Shown here piece by piece: positions 1 through 10,205 of a DNA stretch of 64,000 nt. How positions within the stretch are numbered: position 1 is the stretch's first letter; the number at the start of each line of letters is the position of its first letter. Under the pieces are notes generated by a model. The model made no database searches. It had not been told where the DNA came from and was given only the letters and a program-made list of their open reading frames with translations. The position numbers were made by a program, and so were the translations under genes. The DNA lies in assembly GCF_963169125.1 (NCBI RefSeq), contig NC_084798.1:97853970-97917969 (forward strand). Reading direction: 5' to 3'. Source of the DNA: Humulus lupulus (Eukaryota; Streptophyta; Magnoliopsida; Rosales; Cannabaceae).

Positions 1-165
1 TCGGGTTAAACCCAGGACGCCTAACACCACACGTGCCCATGTGAAACTGGATTTGCTTACATGGATAATAAACAAATATCATTTCCTTGGTTATTTCTCC
101 GTATATTTATTTGCTAGCTGTACTCGGATTGAGTGGATGACTGTAGCCAAAATTAGGGTACAACA
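1..165 (-). repeat. 3' LTR end of element A (truncated by window edge)
   Basis: On the minus strand it starts TGTTGTACCCTAATTTTGG, directly after the polypurine tract, as a 3' LTR must. Its 160 bp match the end of solo LTR H (about 33820-33982) at roughly 90% by eye; the differences are mostly transitions. The rest of the LTR lies outside the window. Confidence 0.8.
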
Positions 166-187
166 TTTTCCCCCCAAGCTCCTTCTC
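166..187 (-). other. Polypurine tract of element A
   Basis: The minus strand reads GCTTGGGGGGAAAA immediately before the LTR start TGTTGT. Element F has nearly the same tract (ACTTGGGGGGAAAA) before its 3' LTR. It primes plus-strand DNA synthesis. Confidence 0.8.
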
Positions 188-1141
188 ATGTATGACATCA
201 TCTTTTCTGACCTACACAGTAAGGGCTTTTAGTCTTCTATTACACAAAACTATGCTTGCCCACTACTCGAGTACTAAACACGTGGTGCAATGCAATTGGC
301 GTCTGTTTGGGTTTCGAGGATTGCAATAATTGTCTTGTCACATTTTAACCATTGTTTTGTCTATTTATCCATGGCCTTTGGATCTTGTACTAACCAAATC
401 GGACAGCCCAAATTAATTTACGCAGTTTACATATAAATAGGGTAGGCAATTTTCAGGTTTCACCATCTTTCATTTGAAAATTTTATATATTTTCTCTCTT
501 CTGTATTTTTGAATTCTTCTTCTTTCTCAGAAAAACCCAAAAACCGTTCGTTGCACCCAGTTACTCAGGAATCTTCCAGGAACTTTCCCCTCCAAAGTCG
601 ACTTCTTTCTATCGAAGAACATACTGTAAGTACCTCGTCCTTTGGTTTTGAAGAAATTTTCCTTTTACTGGTCTTTTTTTTTACCATGCTCATCTGCACT
701 TCACCGTAGTCAATATTAGGCTATTTCCCAAATGTTTTTAGCGAATAGGCTTCAACTTAGATTCAATGAGTAGATCCTAAAATATCTTTAGAACTACGAC
801 ATTCATAAAACTGGGTAATTTCTGGGTAAAGTTGGGTAATCCATGGTGAATTTATAAAATACCAAGTCAGGATATAGAAGATGAAAAGTTTTTAGGGTTT
901 AAACCAGGTTGCTTAGGGGTCACACTTCTTTGGTGGTTTTGCACTAAACCGCCTCCCAATGAAAGTTGTGGCCTGACATTCTGACACACGGATCCCTAAA
1001 TATCAGGGGTCTGTTAGGAAATTGAGGAGCGTAACTTAGGATAGCGCGTGATATCACGCGATGGGGCCGAGGCTAACTCAACTCGTACATCAAAAGTAAA
1101 CCATTCCCAAGAAGAACGCACCCAAGAAGAACGCAACTAGC
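188..1141 (+). other. Leader of the element A antisense gene (non-coding)
   Basis: No coding sequence is recognised here. It lies between the polypurine tract and the antisense coding region and holds a TATA box (432-439), a pyrimidine-rich stretch after it, a possible splice donor (GTAAGTACC, about 629) and a possible acceptor (CTCTCAG, about 1152). It looks like the promoter and 5' UTR of the antisense gene. Confidence 0.5.
432..439 (+). promoter_or_regulatory. TATA box of the antisense gene in element A
   Basis: TATAAATA followed by GGGTAGGC lies in the leader of the plus-strand gene, opposite in direction to the element's own gag-pol. Element B has TATAAATA in the corresponding leader (36012-36019), which supports a real internal promoter. 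Confidence 0.5.
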
Positions 1142-1651
1142 TTGTCCTCTCAGCAAAAGAAAGAGGGGAAGGAGGTCGCCCCTGAGTCTCTCATTTCCCA
1201 CTTCAGTCTGGTGGTGGAAAAGGAGGTAGTGGTTGATCCCAACGCCTACTTCGAGGCGGAACGAATTGTATCCAACATTATGACCCAGGGGAGGGTAAAC
1301 AAAATCATGCTAAGCCACAACATCGAGGTCGGGACCGGAGTTCTCATCGCCCAACCTACTTTTGAAAGGGAACGGAGCTGCTCCATTCTCTAGGATGATT
1401 TCGCGACCTGGAGTGACGAACACTAGAAGGCAAGAGCCTTCCTCCCCTTCGACCAATACTTTGCAGAATTTCTGAATTTCGTGAAGTTGGCTCCATTTCA
1501 ACTCTCCCCAAATTATTATAGGCATTTGGCGGGGCTGAAATACTTATTTTTGAAGCATGAGTGGGAGGTCCCCACTCCGACAGATATATTATATTTCTTC
1601 TGCCTCAAAGCCAGCCCAAAACAGAGAGGTCGAGGTGACGGGTTCTACTAT
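1142..1651 (+). pseudogene. Retand antisense gene of element A, N-terminal part (broken)
   Basis: Plus-strand coding remains, opposite to pol. The first frame (1142-1393) ends in a stop. The product resumes in another frame around 1470-1645, with the pattern FLNFVKLAPFQLSPNYYRHL and then WEVPTPTDILYFF. The same pattern occurs in B (FLKLVGIASFQLLAQMYKL, then PTPAEVLYYY), so this is a conserved protein. It resembles the family annotated in plants as 'putative gypsy type transposon' (Transposase_28, PF04195). Its function is unknown. A solo LTR cuts it at 1652, and the sequence continues exactly at 3876 once one copy of ACTAT is removed. Confidence 0.7.
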
Positions 1652-3870
1652 TGTAACGACCCAAATTAGCTAATAAGGCTTAAGGGCCTTGATTAGTGTG
1701 CCAGGAGGGCAGGTTGGGATTTATGTGTGATTTTATGAGTTAAATGCATGGTTATGATTTAAAGCATGTTATTTGGCTATTTGTTTAACTGAGATGCATG
1801 GCTATGTTTACTAGTATTCATGTAGGCCCGGATCGTGTTAGAAGGGCGTAATTGTAATTTTGGCTATGTTGGGCATAACTGTGTTGGTATGTGATAATTG
1901 TATTCTGTGAATTGTACCACGTGGGTGTGGTTTTATTATTGTGATGCACGTGCCGAGACGGTCCTAGAGAGCTAGTTAACTTAAGAGTCACAACGGGATT
2001 TCTATACCCGGCTCGGGAGGAGCCTAGGGGTACTTTGGGAATTTTATGGTTAAGTTGAGATTTAGCGGGTAATGGTTATTGGAGATTTAGTAACCTGGGT
2101 AACCATTAGTTACTACTGTGGGTAACAAGTTTTAAGGTAAAAAGTGATAGAATTGGAATGAAGTGTAATGACTTAACTGCCCTTTGAGGTTTAGCCAAGG
2201 AGGATTAGTAGGAAAGGGTAAAATGGTCTTTTGGCAAGGGTTATAGAAAAAATTCAGCTGGGATTTAGGGGGGTTCGGTTTGGGCATTTATGTCACTTGA
2301 GGCTTGATAGAAATTGAAGAGAAGAAAGAGAAGGAGAAAGAAGGTTAAGGCAAGAAGAAGAAGAGAAGGAGAAGTGGGAGTCTAGGAGGAGATCAAGGAC
2401 TTTGTGTGGGTTCTCCACTTTTGGTAGGGATCTTGTGCATATTTTATGATTGATTTCTGTTTTAACTTGTGAATCTAAAGCTTGAGTTAGTGTGTTTGAG
2501 TTTTTGGTTTGAGTTGCTAAAAATAGGAATCAAGGGGTGGATTCTTGAGTGTGTTGATGTTTTGGTCTTGTATCTAGTGCCTATAGGTTGTTAGGTTGTT
2601 CATATGAAGTTTGAAATTGATTTTGGGGTTTGGGTATTAGTTTGGTTTGATTTGGGAAGGTTTTAGCTCGGTGGAAACGCAAGAGAAAACCCAGTTTTCT
2701 GGGTTCGCGAAGGAGCGCCGCGGCCCTGTTCTTGGGCGCCGCGGCGCGAGGCTGTGTCCAGGCGAGGGTGGCTTTCTGTCTTGCTGGGAGCCGCGGCGCT
2801 AGGCCATTTTCAGGGGTTGGAAATTTGCATTTTTGAGCTTTTGCTCCGGGGGTTCGGGGGGTGTTTCCGATGAATTGTTTTAGGGATTTGGGAATCCCGA
2901 GAGTGTGGGATTGGTCCCGGGAAGCGGTCTTTGATTTGATTAGTGATGAGGGATGTTTCTTGTGTGTTGTGACTAGGTTATTGGTGAGGCTCGTGCTAGA
3001 GGACTGTGCTCGCAGCTTTAGTGCATCAGGAGGCTCGGAATACAGGTAAGAAAACCGTAACACCCGAGAATAGGGCATGGCCCCACTGTGTGATTGCAGG
3101 GCATGGCCCCAGATTGTATTATGTGCAAATGTTTAACCTTAAATGAGTCATGATGTGTGTGAATGATTATTTCGAATATACTATATGTGTGATTGTACTG
3201 AAATGAACGGCAAGGGCCGAGTGCGGCGTAGGCCGGGTATGGCCGTGGGGCCGAAAGTAACACACAGCACATGGGATGCTTATATTCAGGGTGGGACCCA
3301 AGGGATACATGAGTTATCCTCGCGGTGAGAACCGATACCCCAGGGCTTTGGTAAGGTTTCTGGGGCGGCATGGCCGTGTTTGTTTAGTCTGATGATTGAC
3401 TTGTTTATTTGTGGATTATCTGTTATGATAAACTGTATACATTGCATATGTTATGTTCTGCATGAGTTTTCTTGCTGGGCTTCGGCTCACGGGTGCTCTG
3501 TGTTGCAGGTAAGGGCAATGACTGAGTCAACCAACCATGAGTACGGAGAGCGTGAAGCGACGCGTACATGTTTGGCCTGCCCGAATGCTTTGGTTGGGGG
3601 GTTTATTCGAAAATGGCTGTAATAACCTACGATTTTATGATTTCTCAATTGTAACCTTATTTCAAGATGTAATTAGTTTTCAAATCTTATTTTGGGATCC
3701 CAAATGTTTAATAATAGAAGTTTTAATGAAACGACGCATTTTCAAAGATTACAGCCTTAACTTTTAATTAGTCACACTTTTGTTTCAAAACCTCGGTTAG
3801 CGAGTTCATTGCACACTGTTTTGTCTTAAAAACTCACTTAGTAACGGCTCTAAGGAAGTAGGGCGTTACA
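1652..3870 (+). mobile_element. Solo LTR, Tekay/Del type (same family as element D)
   Basis: A 2219-bp LTR starting TGTAACGACC and ending GGGCGTTACA, flanked by perfect 5-bp duplications ACTAT (1647-1651 and 3871-3875). Its start matches the minus-strand start of D's 5' LTR (TGTAACGACCCAAATT). It contains a GC-rich patch with GCGCCGCGGCGC (about 2710-2800), a series of small hairpins (about 3074-3345) and the conserved block CTTGCTGGGCTTCGGCTCA. No internal sequence remains, as expected after LTR-LTR recombination. The long minus-strand frame at 2581-3078 is non-coding chance. Confidence 0.93.
3074..3345 (+). other. Hairpin-rich segment of the solo LTR
   Basis: Short stems follow one another: GGGC-ATG-GCCC twice (about 3074 and 3099), CGGC-AAGG-GCCG and CGGC-GTAG-GCCG (3208-3236), GGATA-CATGAGT-TATCC (about 3302-3319) and CGGT-GAGA-ACCG (about 3321-3334). 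The sequences differ from those in the E LTR, but the arrangement is alike. Confidence 0.5.
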
Positions 3871-4870
3871 ACTATCTCACCAGATTCCCCAACTCTGCTC
3901 CCGTCATCGAGCTCCCAAGCCACCCTAACGACTATAAAGACTTGTTCTTTATGTCGAACGGGTTCCGAAACTGTGAACACATATACTTCAACCGTCCTCG
4001 TAAGTTCTTTATTCTCTGAACTCAGCTCATGAAATTTTATTCTTTCCAGGATATTTCCCTTGTACATGTATTAACTGAGTTTATTTCTCGTGCATCCATA
4101 TTTGCGAGGACGGCAAAGTCCGCGACCCTCGGGGGTCAGTACGAGAAATTTTCTTGGCTGCCCCCCAGTGAGAAGGACTACCGCCAGATCATGAATGATG
4201 TCATGATGCTAGCGTGCTAATTGATTGGCGAAGGCTAATCGTTGGCCTTAAGGACCCGGGCTACCCTCCTGGTAATCCATGAGCTCCCATCCTCTCAAGA
4301 AGAGGCCTTGTCGGCCATCTAAGGCAAGGAAGAGGAAGAGGACGAGGTGCCTCTTGTGTGAAAGAGACGAGTTCCCAAGCCTCTTCGGGAACCCGATTTA
4401 GAGCGAGATGCTTCAGGAGCAGCAGTCGATCCCTCCGACCAAGGTAACCCATATCCTTATAGGGAACTAGATAGGGTTGTTGTCGATTTTAGGTTAGTTA
4501 GATTTAACCCAAATCAGCTCATCCACCGTCATCTTCACAACCCAGACCGTAATATCACCCTGCTCCAGTGTGTAGACCACTTGGTGGTACGTCATGATAG
4601 TAGTTACCCTAAGGGCACCATTGTTTTCGATAATACCTTAAATTTTAGGTCTGCCATCTTTGAGGAGTACGGGACCAACCGTAGGACCTGGCCTTCTCTG
4701 CTCCAGGGCGCCTTTGCCCCTGGATTTAGGCAGTACGTAGATGAGTCCAGCCCCGAGGTAGAACCGGAGCTGAACCTCCTAGGATCCAAGAAATACTAGT
4801 CGTAGACTCTCCTTCTCCTCCAGTAGTTCCAAGGGCGAAGGTCGTGATTATAGACTCCTCCCCCAGCCCA
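3871..4870 (+). pseudogene. Retand antisense gene of element A, middle part
   Basis: Continuation after the solo LTR: the frame over 3876-3999 reads LTRFPNSAPVIELPSHPNDY and on to YFNRPR. It then meets an intron at 4000-4049 (GTAAGT...TTTCCAG). Further exon-like pieces follow, including the frame at 4581-4799 (HDSSYPKGTIVFDNTLNFRS). Stops and frame changes show it is decayed. The direction and splice signals imply transcription opposite to pol. The function is not known. Confidence 0.55.
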
Positions 4871-4930
4871 GAGGGTAGGTCCTTTATTTATTTTCTTTGT
4901 GTTTTTGACAACTTTAGTCATGAACTAACT

Positions 4931-6058
4931 GTTAGGAAAATATGTATTTTTCCTCAAAGGAAATAATAATAAATTACAACTTTATGCAATATATTACAAA
5001 TAAATAATGATTGATTAAAAAGAGTTACAACTCTATAACTGTAAATACAAATAAACTAAAGAACAAAAATAAGAGAAGAAGAATAGAATAGTGAAAATAC
5101 AATTCAAACCAAAATATTACAAGTAAAGTAAAAGTGTTTGAAATAAAGAAAAGAAGATTACAACTCAAAACAAGAAATACAAATAAACAAAAGAGAAGAA
5201 TATGAAGATGAAGAGAAATAGAGTAGAAAGAAAGAACTAACAAACTAAATAAAAACAACTCTCACTCACACTACCAAAGTGAAGAGTGTTGGGGATCACC
5301 AACTTGAACAAGATTTGAAACCTTTGTCCAAAAGCTTATTTCCCCCTAACTCAAGCACTAAGGGATCTCTCATAGATTATAGGAAATGCTTTCTGGAATT
5401 ATCAAGCCTCAAGGTGTTTCTAGCCAAATGCTCTAATGGATAGAAATGTTGTGTCTTACAAGTGAGCTATAGGCTCCTATTTATAGAGTTTAGAGACACC
5501 CTTTGAATTTCAAATTCCACCAACCCCCATGGCTGTTACCAATGTTTAATTGGATTAATATGGAATTAAAAAGGAGATTTGGGAGTTATTTGGGTTTTTT
5601 GAGCCGTTCAACAAAGATTGAAAAAACTGAAAAATTGGTCAGTTTTTGGCCTGTGGCCACGGCCACTGGTCTCTATCCCACAAGTCGCGGCCACCAACAT
5701 TCAGTAGTCGCGGCCACCAACCAATTTCAGCACTTAAAAATGTATTGTTTTTCCAAACGGTTCCAAACCCTCCCAAATGATTTTGTAACTCCCAAAACAC
5801 ATTATTGGGGTTAAAATCATATTTCCAATAGCCATTTCAAATATGGCTTTATGAAATTCATCTCAATATTGTGTAACAACAAATTTTCACAATAAAGGGT
5901 AATATATGGAAGTTACAAATTTGTAACACCAAATATGTTACATTATTTGGATATATCTCATATATCTAAATATTGTAACTCTCTATTATATGTTACAATA
6001 TGTGACACTCTTTGTCACATTTATTTAATATAAAACATTATATTATAATATAATATTA
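4931..6058 (-). mobile_element. LTR-like insertion in the antisense gene of A
   Basis: An AT-rich block that starts TGTTAGGAAAATATG on the plus strand and ends in ...TTATAATATAATATTAC, splitting the antisense gene. The minus strand has TATAAATAGGAGCC (plus 5473-5486), so the LTR probably reads leftward. A short GC-rich patch repeats TCGCGGCCACCAAC (about 5690-5722). I found no clear target duplication, so both ends are approximate. A Copia-type solo LTR is the best guess. No protein is coded. Confidence 0.5.
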
Positions 6059-6059
6059 C

Positions 6060-6811
6060 TGAAGCCTTCGGGGGATTCTTTACTAGATAGCGAGCCACAT
6101 GGTGGGGCACGCCTATAAGGCCAGCTCAAGAGACTTGAGGACTATCGAGGAGCGGAGCCCGGAGAACGTCCTGGAGTCAGCCCTAGGGATGAACCTTACA
6201 GTAAGTTATTCTTCTTTGGTGACATCTTTCTTTTTATTGCGTATAAGGATATATCTGACTTGCCTTGTTATTTTGCAGTCTGCCCTGGCTCAATAGCGCA
6301 GTATAGCCCGAGCTAGGGCTAGAAATGATGAGCTCCAGACCAAAGTAAACACCGCCAAGACTGCCCTGACAGCTGCTCAAGAAGGCGAGTAGCCCACCAA
6401 AGTTGTCTTTGTGGCTGCTCAAAAGAGAAGTATGATGCCAAGTTTGCCCTCGCCTCATCCCAGGAAAGCGAGCAGGCTATAAAGATTGCCTTTGCTGCCC
6501 TCCAGGCTCAAACTGCACAACTCCAGGCCGAGGTTGATGGAGCCAAAGCTAAACTGATCGAGGCCAAGGCTGCAGTCAAAGAAGAGAAGGCAGCCTCATT
6601 ATCATCCATGGAGAATATGATGTACCATTGCTGGGCCTCTAACCAGGATGGGAACTTTTCTTTCATGGCTCCCGCACTGTGGGATCCGTACCTTGAAAAA
6701 TTCAAGGCTCAAATTTTGCAAGAACCGTCAGAAACAGAAGATGCTTTTGTGGTAGGTGAGCAGGATGGCAAGGAGATTACATCCTCAAACCGACCTGGAG
6801 GAGCTCAGTGA
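6060..6811 (+). pseudogene. Retand antisense gene of element A, C-terminal coiled coil
   Basis: The last exons of the plus-strand gene. An intron at 6201-6278 (GTAAGTTATT...TTTTGCAG) is followed by an Ala/Glu/Lys-rich heptad-like stretch (QTAQLQAEVDGAKAKLIEAK), predicted to be a coiled coil, and a tail containing WASNQDGNFSF and EKFKAQILQEPSETED. Element B ends its antisense gene in the same way (AWLQDKNMNLLL), confirming homology. In-frame stops (for example after LAQ at 6294-6296) show decay. The stop at 6809-6811 faces the integrase stop across the repeat spacer. Confidence 0.6.
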
Positions 6812-7702
6812 CAATCTTTTTCCTTTTGTCTTTGTTTTTTATATTTGTTTGTAAACAATGGCCTTTGGGCTCAGTTCGAGGTTTTTCTCCTCGGGACAAC
6901 TTTATTTTTAATTTATATATCTAACTTTTTATCTATCTATCTTTCCTATATTATCTCTCATGTTCATGACTCCTTAGACTTGTACATTCGAGATTTTAGG
7001 GATTGATTTTTAGATCGGGATAGATATTTTGAGCTCGGTTATATCCAAACTTTATGTGTTGATTTATATCATACCTGTTAAGAATTAGGCCTTGGACCGG
7101 GTTATATCCGGGATTTTAAATATTTTAAACTTAGTTCGTGTTAGGTTTATTGATAACTCGAGCTTTAAAAAGCCCTCAATTTTAAACAATTTTCCCAACT
7201 TTCCATGTTTTGTATCTGGTTGTATCCAGGGTTTTAAATGATCAAAACTAAGTTTAAACTATGTTTATTGACATCTCGAGCTCTTAAAAAATCCATCAAA
7301 TATTCAATTTTCCAAGCTTCTTAGTTTCGGACATGGTTGTATCTAGGGTTTCAAGTAATTTAAACTTAGTTCGTGCTAGGTTTATTGACATCTTGAGCTC
7401 TTAAAAAACCGTCGAATAATCAATTTTCCAAGCTTCTAAGTTTTGGACCTGATTGTATCCAGGGTTTCAAGTAATTTAAACTTATCCAGCGATCTTATTA
7501 TGATCCACCTCGGGTTATATGCCCCCAAGCAACCAGAATGTAGAGACTTTCTTGGTTGCTTTTACAAACATCAATACACGAGCTACTACAACCTTAACAA
7601 GAAAAATGATTTAAAATCACATTAACAAGAAAAATCACTTAATAATCCATCTGTTATTTAATTAAATGGCTTTTATACTTAAGCCTTACATGGATGATGG
7701 TA
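6812..7702. other. Spacer between convergent antisense gene and integrase (A)
   Basis: No coding sequence. AT-rich DNA containing a diverged tandem array (7099-7490). It lies between the antisense-gene stop and the integrase stop and so is the 3' untranslated region of both. The same position in B also holds repeats. Confidence 0.7.
7099..7490. repeat. Tandem repeat, unit about 116-119 bp, 3.3 copies
   Basis: Copies begin GGTTRTATCYRGGG at about 7099, 7218, 7335 and 7451. Each continues with TTTAAACTTAGTTCGTG, then TTTATTGACATCTCGAGCTC and CAATTTTCCAAGCTTC. The last copy is cut. Retand and related Tat elements are known to carry tandem repeats in the region downstream of pol. Confidence 0.8.
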
Positions 7703-8860
7703 CTACTGATAATAATTTTTTAAATGCATGGCGTTCCAGGTCCATGGGACTATCTCCCCATTCAGCCGAGCTATCTTGAAAGCTCGTTCACGTAGGATTT
7801 CCACGATCTGATATGCTCCCTCCCAATTCGGGCCCAAGACACCGTCCTTGGGATCCTTATTCTCCATAAAGACCCTTCGAAGAACTAGGTCGCCCAATCC
7901 GAACCTGCGCGTCTTGACTTTACAATTGAAGTAGCAAGTGATTAATAGTTGATAATGGGCAAGCTGTAACTGCGAATCCACTCGTTTCTCATCAATCAGG
8001 TCAAGAGATGTGTTAAGTAATTCATCATTCTGTTCCTGGCTAAATGTCCTTTGCCTGTGAGTGGTTACCATGGCTTTGACTAGAAGGACGGCCTCGCTTC
8101 CAAAAGTTAAGGAGAAAGGAGTGTGTCCCGTTGAGGACCTATGAGAAGTTCGGTATGCCCAAAGTACTTGCGGGAGCTGTTTGGGCCATATTCCTTTGCC
8201 CTTGTCTAACCTCTTCTTAAGGCTCGCCTTTAGGGTTTTATTCACAGCCTCGACCTGACCATTGGCCTGTGGATACGTTACCGAGGAGAAACTCTTAATA
8301 ACGTCGTATTTTTTATTTTACAGAAGTTAGTGAAGAGATCACTGTCGAACTGTGTCCCATTGTTTGACACGATCTTTTTAGGAAGCCCAAACTGACATAC
8401 AATATTCTTCACTACAAAGTCCAGGATTCTCTTTGAAGTGTTGGTTGCTAAAGGCTTGGCCTCCACCCACTTCGTGAAATCGTTGATTGCCACCATTGCA
8501 TAAAGAACTCCTCCCTTGCCCATAGGTAAGGATCCTATTAGGTCAATTCCTCATAACACAAATGGCCATGGGGATGAGATCATTGTTAGCTCGACTAGAG
8601 CAGCTCGGGCAACTATGGAGAAGCACTGACATTTGTCGCATTTATGAACATACGAGATGGAGTCTTTTGTTAAAGTGGGCTAAAAATAGCCCTGCCTCAA
8701 TATTTTCAGTGCTAGGTTCCCCCCCCCCCCCCCCGAGCAGAACACAGAAGCCTTCATGCACTTCCTGCAAAATGGTTTTAGCCTCCTCGGGCAGAACACA
8801 CCGTAGGAGAGGCAATGAAAGACCACGTCGGTACAATGTCCCATCCACTATCACATACCT
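7703..8860 (-). pseudogene. Integrase of Retand element A (broken)
   Basis: Minus-strand pieces of a Ty3/gypsy integrase. The HHCC zinc domain begins near 8860 (TLYRRG...EVHEGFC) but is disrupted by a run of 16 C. The core is at 8278-8523 (AINDFTKWVEAKPL, then FGLPKKIVSNNGTQFD, with the second catalytic Asp replaced by Asn). The C-terminal part is at 7703-8245 (LWAYRTSHRSSTGHTPFSL...GDLVLRRV...LGPNWEGAYQI), typical of Retand. It lacks a chromodomain. At least one frameshift and several stops make it inactive. Confidence 0.85.
8719..8734. repeat. Poly-C tract (16 C) in the integrase remnant
   Basis: A homopolymer of 16 C (G on the coding strand) replaces the expected residues of the integrase zinc domain, giving a Gly run. 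It may be a real expansion or a sequencing/assembly artefact. Confidence 0.7.
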
Positions 8861-9430
8861 AGGAGCTTGATATAGTATTTTCCTTGCATCCTTTCTTTCC
8901 TCGGGTAGCCTTCCTATCGTGAGTTATTCCATTATGGGGGTCATCCAGGTCGTTCTTGTGTCGATCATCTTGACCTCTACCATTTTTCTGTCTCGCTCAA
9001 ACTCTCCAAGAACTCTACAGGCAATACATTTAAGGTCTCAACTTCCTTGGGGGTGGCAAGCCTTGCCAAAGCTTCAGCATTGGAATTTTGCTCGCGAGGT
9101 ATCTGTTCAACAGTACTATACTTAAATTCGGATAGCTCCCCCCTTCACCTTAGCTAGGTAAGCCACCATCTTGGTGCCTCGAGCTTGATACTCTCCCAAC
9201 ACCTGATTAACCATGAGCTGAGAATCGCTATAACATTGGATGGCCTTTGCTTTGAGCTCCTTCGCCACTCTCAATCCAGCTAGCAACGCCTCATATTCGG
9301 CTTCGTTGTTAGATGCTTCGAATCTGAATCTCAGAGTTTTATGGAATCAATGCCCTTCTGGGGAGATTAATATGATCCCAGCTCCTGATCCATTCTCGTT
9401 CGATGATCCATCTACGAATATTTTCCATAA
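8861..9430 (-). pseudogene. Archaeal-type RNase H domain of element A
   Basis: Minus strand. It starts with WKIFVDGSSNENGSGAGIIL, whose Asp in VDGSS is the first catalytic residue, and continues after a stop with NNEAEYEALLAGL and YSDSQLMVNQVLGEYQ (the expected E and second D). This second RNase H, sited between the RT-linked RNase H and integrase, defines the Tat/Retand group. Stops and frame changes interrupt it. Confidence 0.8.
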
Positions 9431-9790
9431 CTCTTGCACCAGTTCCTTCAAAAGCTCCTCTTGAAATCCGGTGCATTTAGCCACAAAATCAGCAAGGGCC
9501 TGACTTTTGATTGTGATCCGTGGCATGTACAAGATCTCGAACTGGCTGAGTTCAACTACCCATTTTAAAATACGTCCTGACGTTTTAGGTTTTCGCAATA
9601 CCTGCCATAAAGATTGGTCAGTCATGACAATGATTGAATGGGACTGGAAATATGGTCGGAGCTTCCTAGAAGCCAATATCAGATAGAATGCCATCTTATC
9701 TATTAGTGGATACCGTGATTCAGCTCCAAGAAGTATCTTGCTTATATAATACACCGATTTTTTAGCACAATCTTCTTCTCGAACTAACAC
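9431..9790 (-). pseudogene. RNase H (RT-linked) of element A
   Basis: Part of an open frame of 147 residues on the minus strand (9347-9790). It contains VYYISKILLGAESRYPLIDK, KLRPYFQSHSIIVMTDQSL and LKWVVELSQFEILYMPR, the usual gypsy RNase H run with Asp in MTDQ. The upstream part carrying the first catalytic residue lies across a stop in the preceding sequence. Confidence 0.85.
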
Positions 9791-10205
9791 GGCACTGGCT
9801 GCATTTTATATCACTGCCAAATACAGGAATAAATGTTCTCCAGACATAGGCTTAGACAATACTGGGGGCTCGGCCAAGTGTGTTTTTAGGTCGAGGAATG
9901 CCTGCTCGCACTCCTCAGTCCATTCAAATTTCTTGTTTCCTCTAAGCAAGTTGTAGAATGGCAAGCACTTGTCAGTGGATTATGAAATAAAATGGTTCAA
10001 GGCTGCCACCTTTCCCGTTAGGCTTTGAACTTCTTTACACGATCTAGACGAGGGTATTTCTAACAATGATCTGATTTTATCAGGATTCGCCTCTATCCCC
10101 CTTGTATTGACTATGAATTCTAGAAATTTTCTCGATGCTACTCCGAAAGTACACTTCTAGGGATTCATCCTCATATCATACCTCCTTAAGATCTCAAAAC
10201 ATTCT
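9791..10205 (-). pseudogene. Reverse transcriptase C-terminal fragment of element A
   Basis: The minus-strand translation gives the RT thumb and connection region: FGVASRKFLEFIVNTRGIEA, KIRSLLEIPSS, VAALNHFIS and KFEWTEECEQAFLDLK. The palm with its YxDD motif is absent because the element ends at about 10205 against LTR G. A stop follows HFIS. Confidence 0.8.

Larger units (their letters stand above)
1..10205 (-). mobile_element. Element A: Retand-type (Tat) Ty3/gypsy element, 3' part only
   Basis: Read on the minus strand, the order is RT (cut) - RNase H - archaeal-type RNase H - integrase - spacer - antisense gene - polypurine tract - 3' LTR. The second RNase H between the RT RNase H and integrase is the hallmark of Tat/Retand elements. 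The 3' LTR runs off the window start. At about 10205 the RT thumb region stops abruptly against an unrelated LTR (G), so gag, protease, most of RT and the 5' LTR are missing. A Tekay solo LTR and a second LTR-like insert sit inside the antisense gene. It cannot be autonomous. Confidence 0.85.

Noticed and set aside
2581..3078. 165-residue minus-strand frame
   Set aside because: It lies wholly inside the solo LTR across the GC-rich patch, with no similarity to known proteins and no counterpart in the D LTR.
5025..5258. Phe/Leu-rich small 'membrane protein'
   Set aside because: Product of A/T-rich LTR-like sequence; no conserved pattern.
4931..6058. Target duplication for the LTR-like insertion
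   Set aside because: Flanks CTAAC and TGAAG do not match; ends remain approximate.
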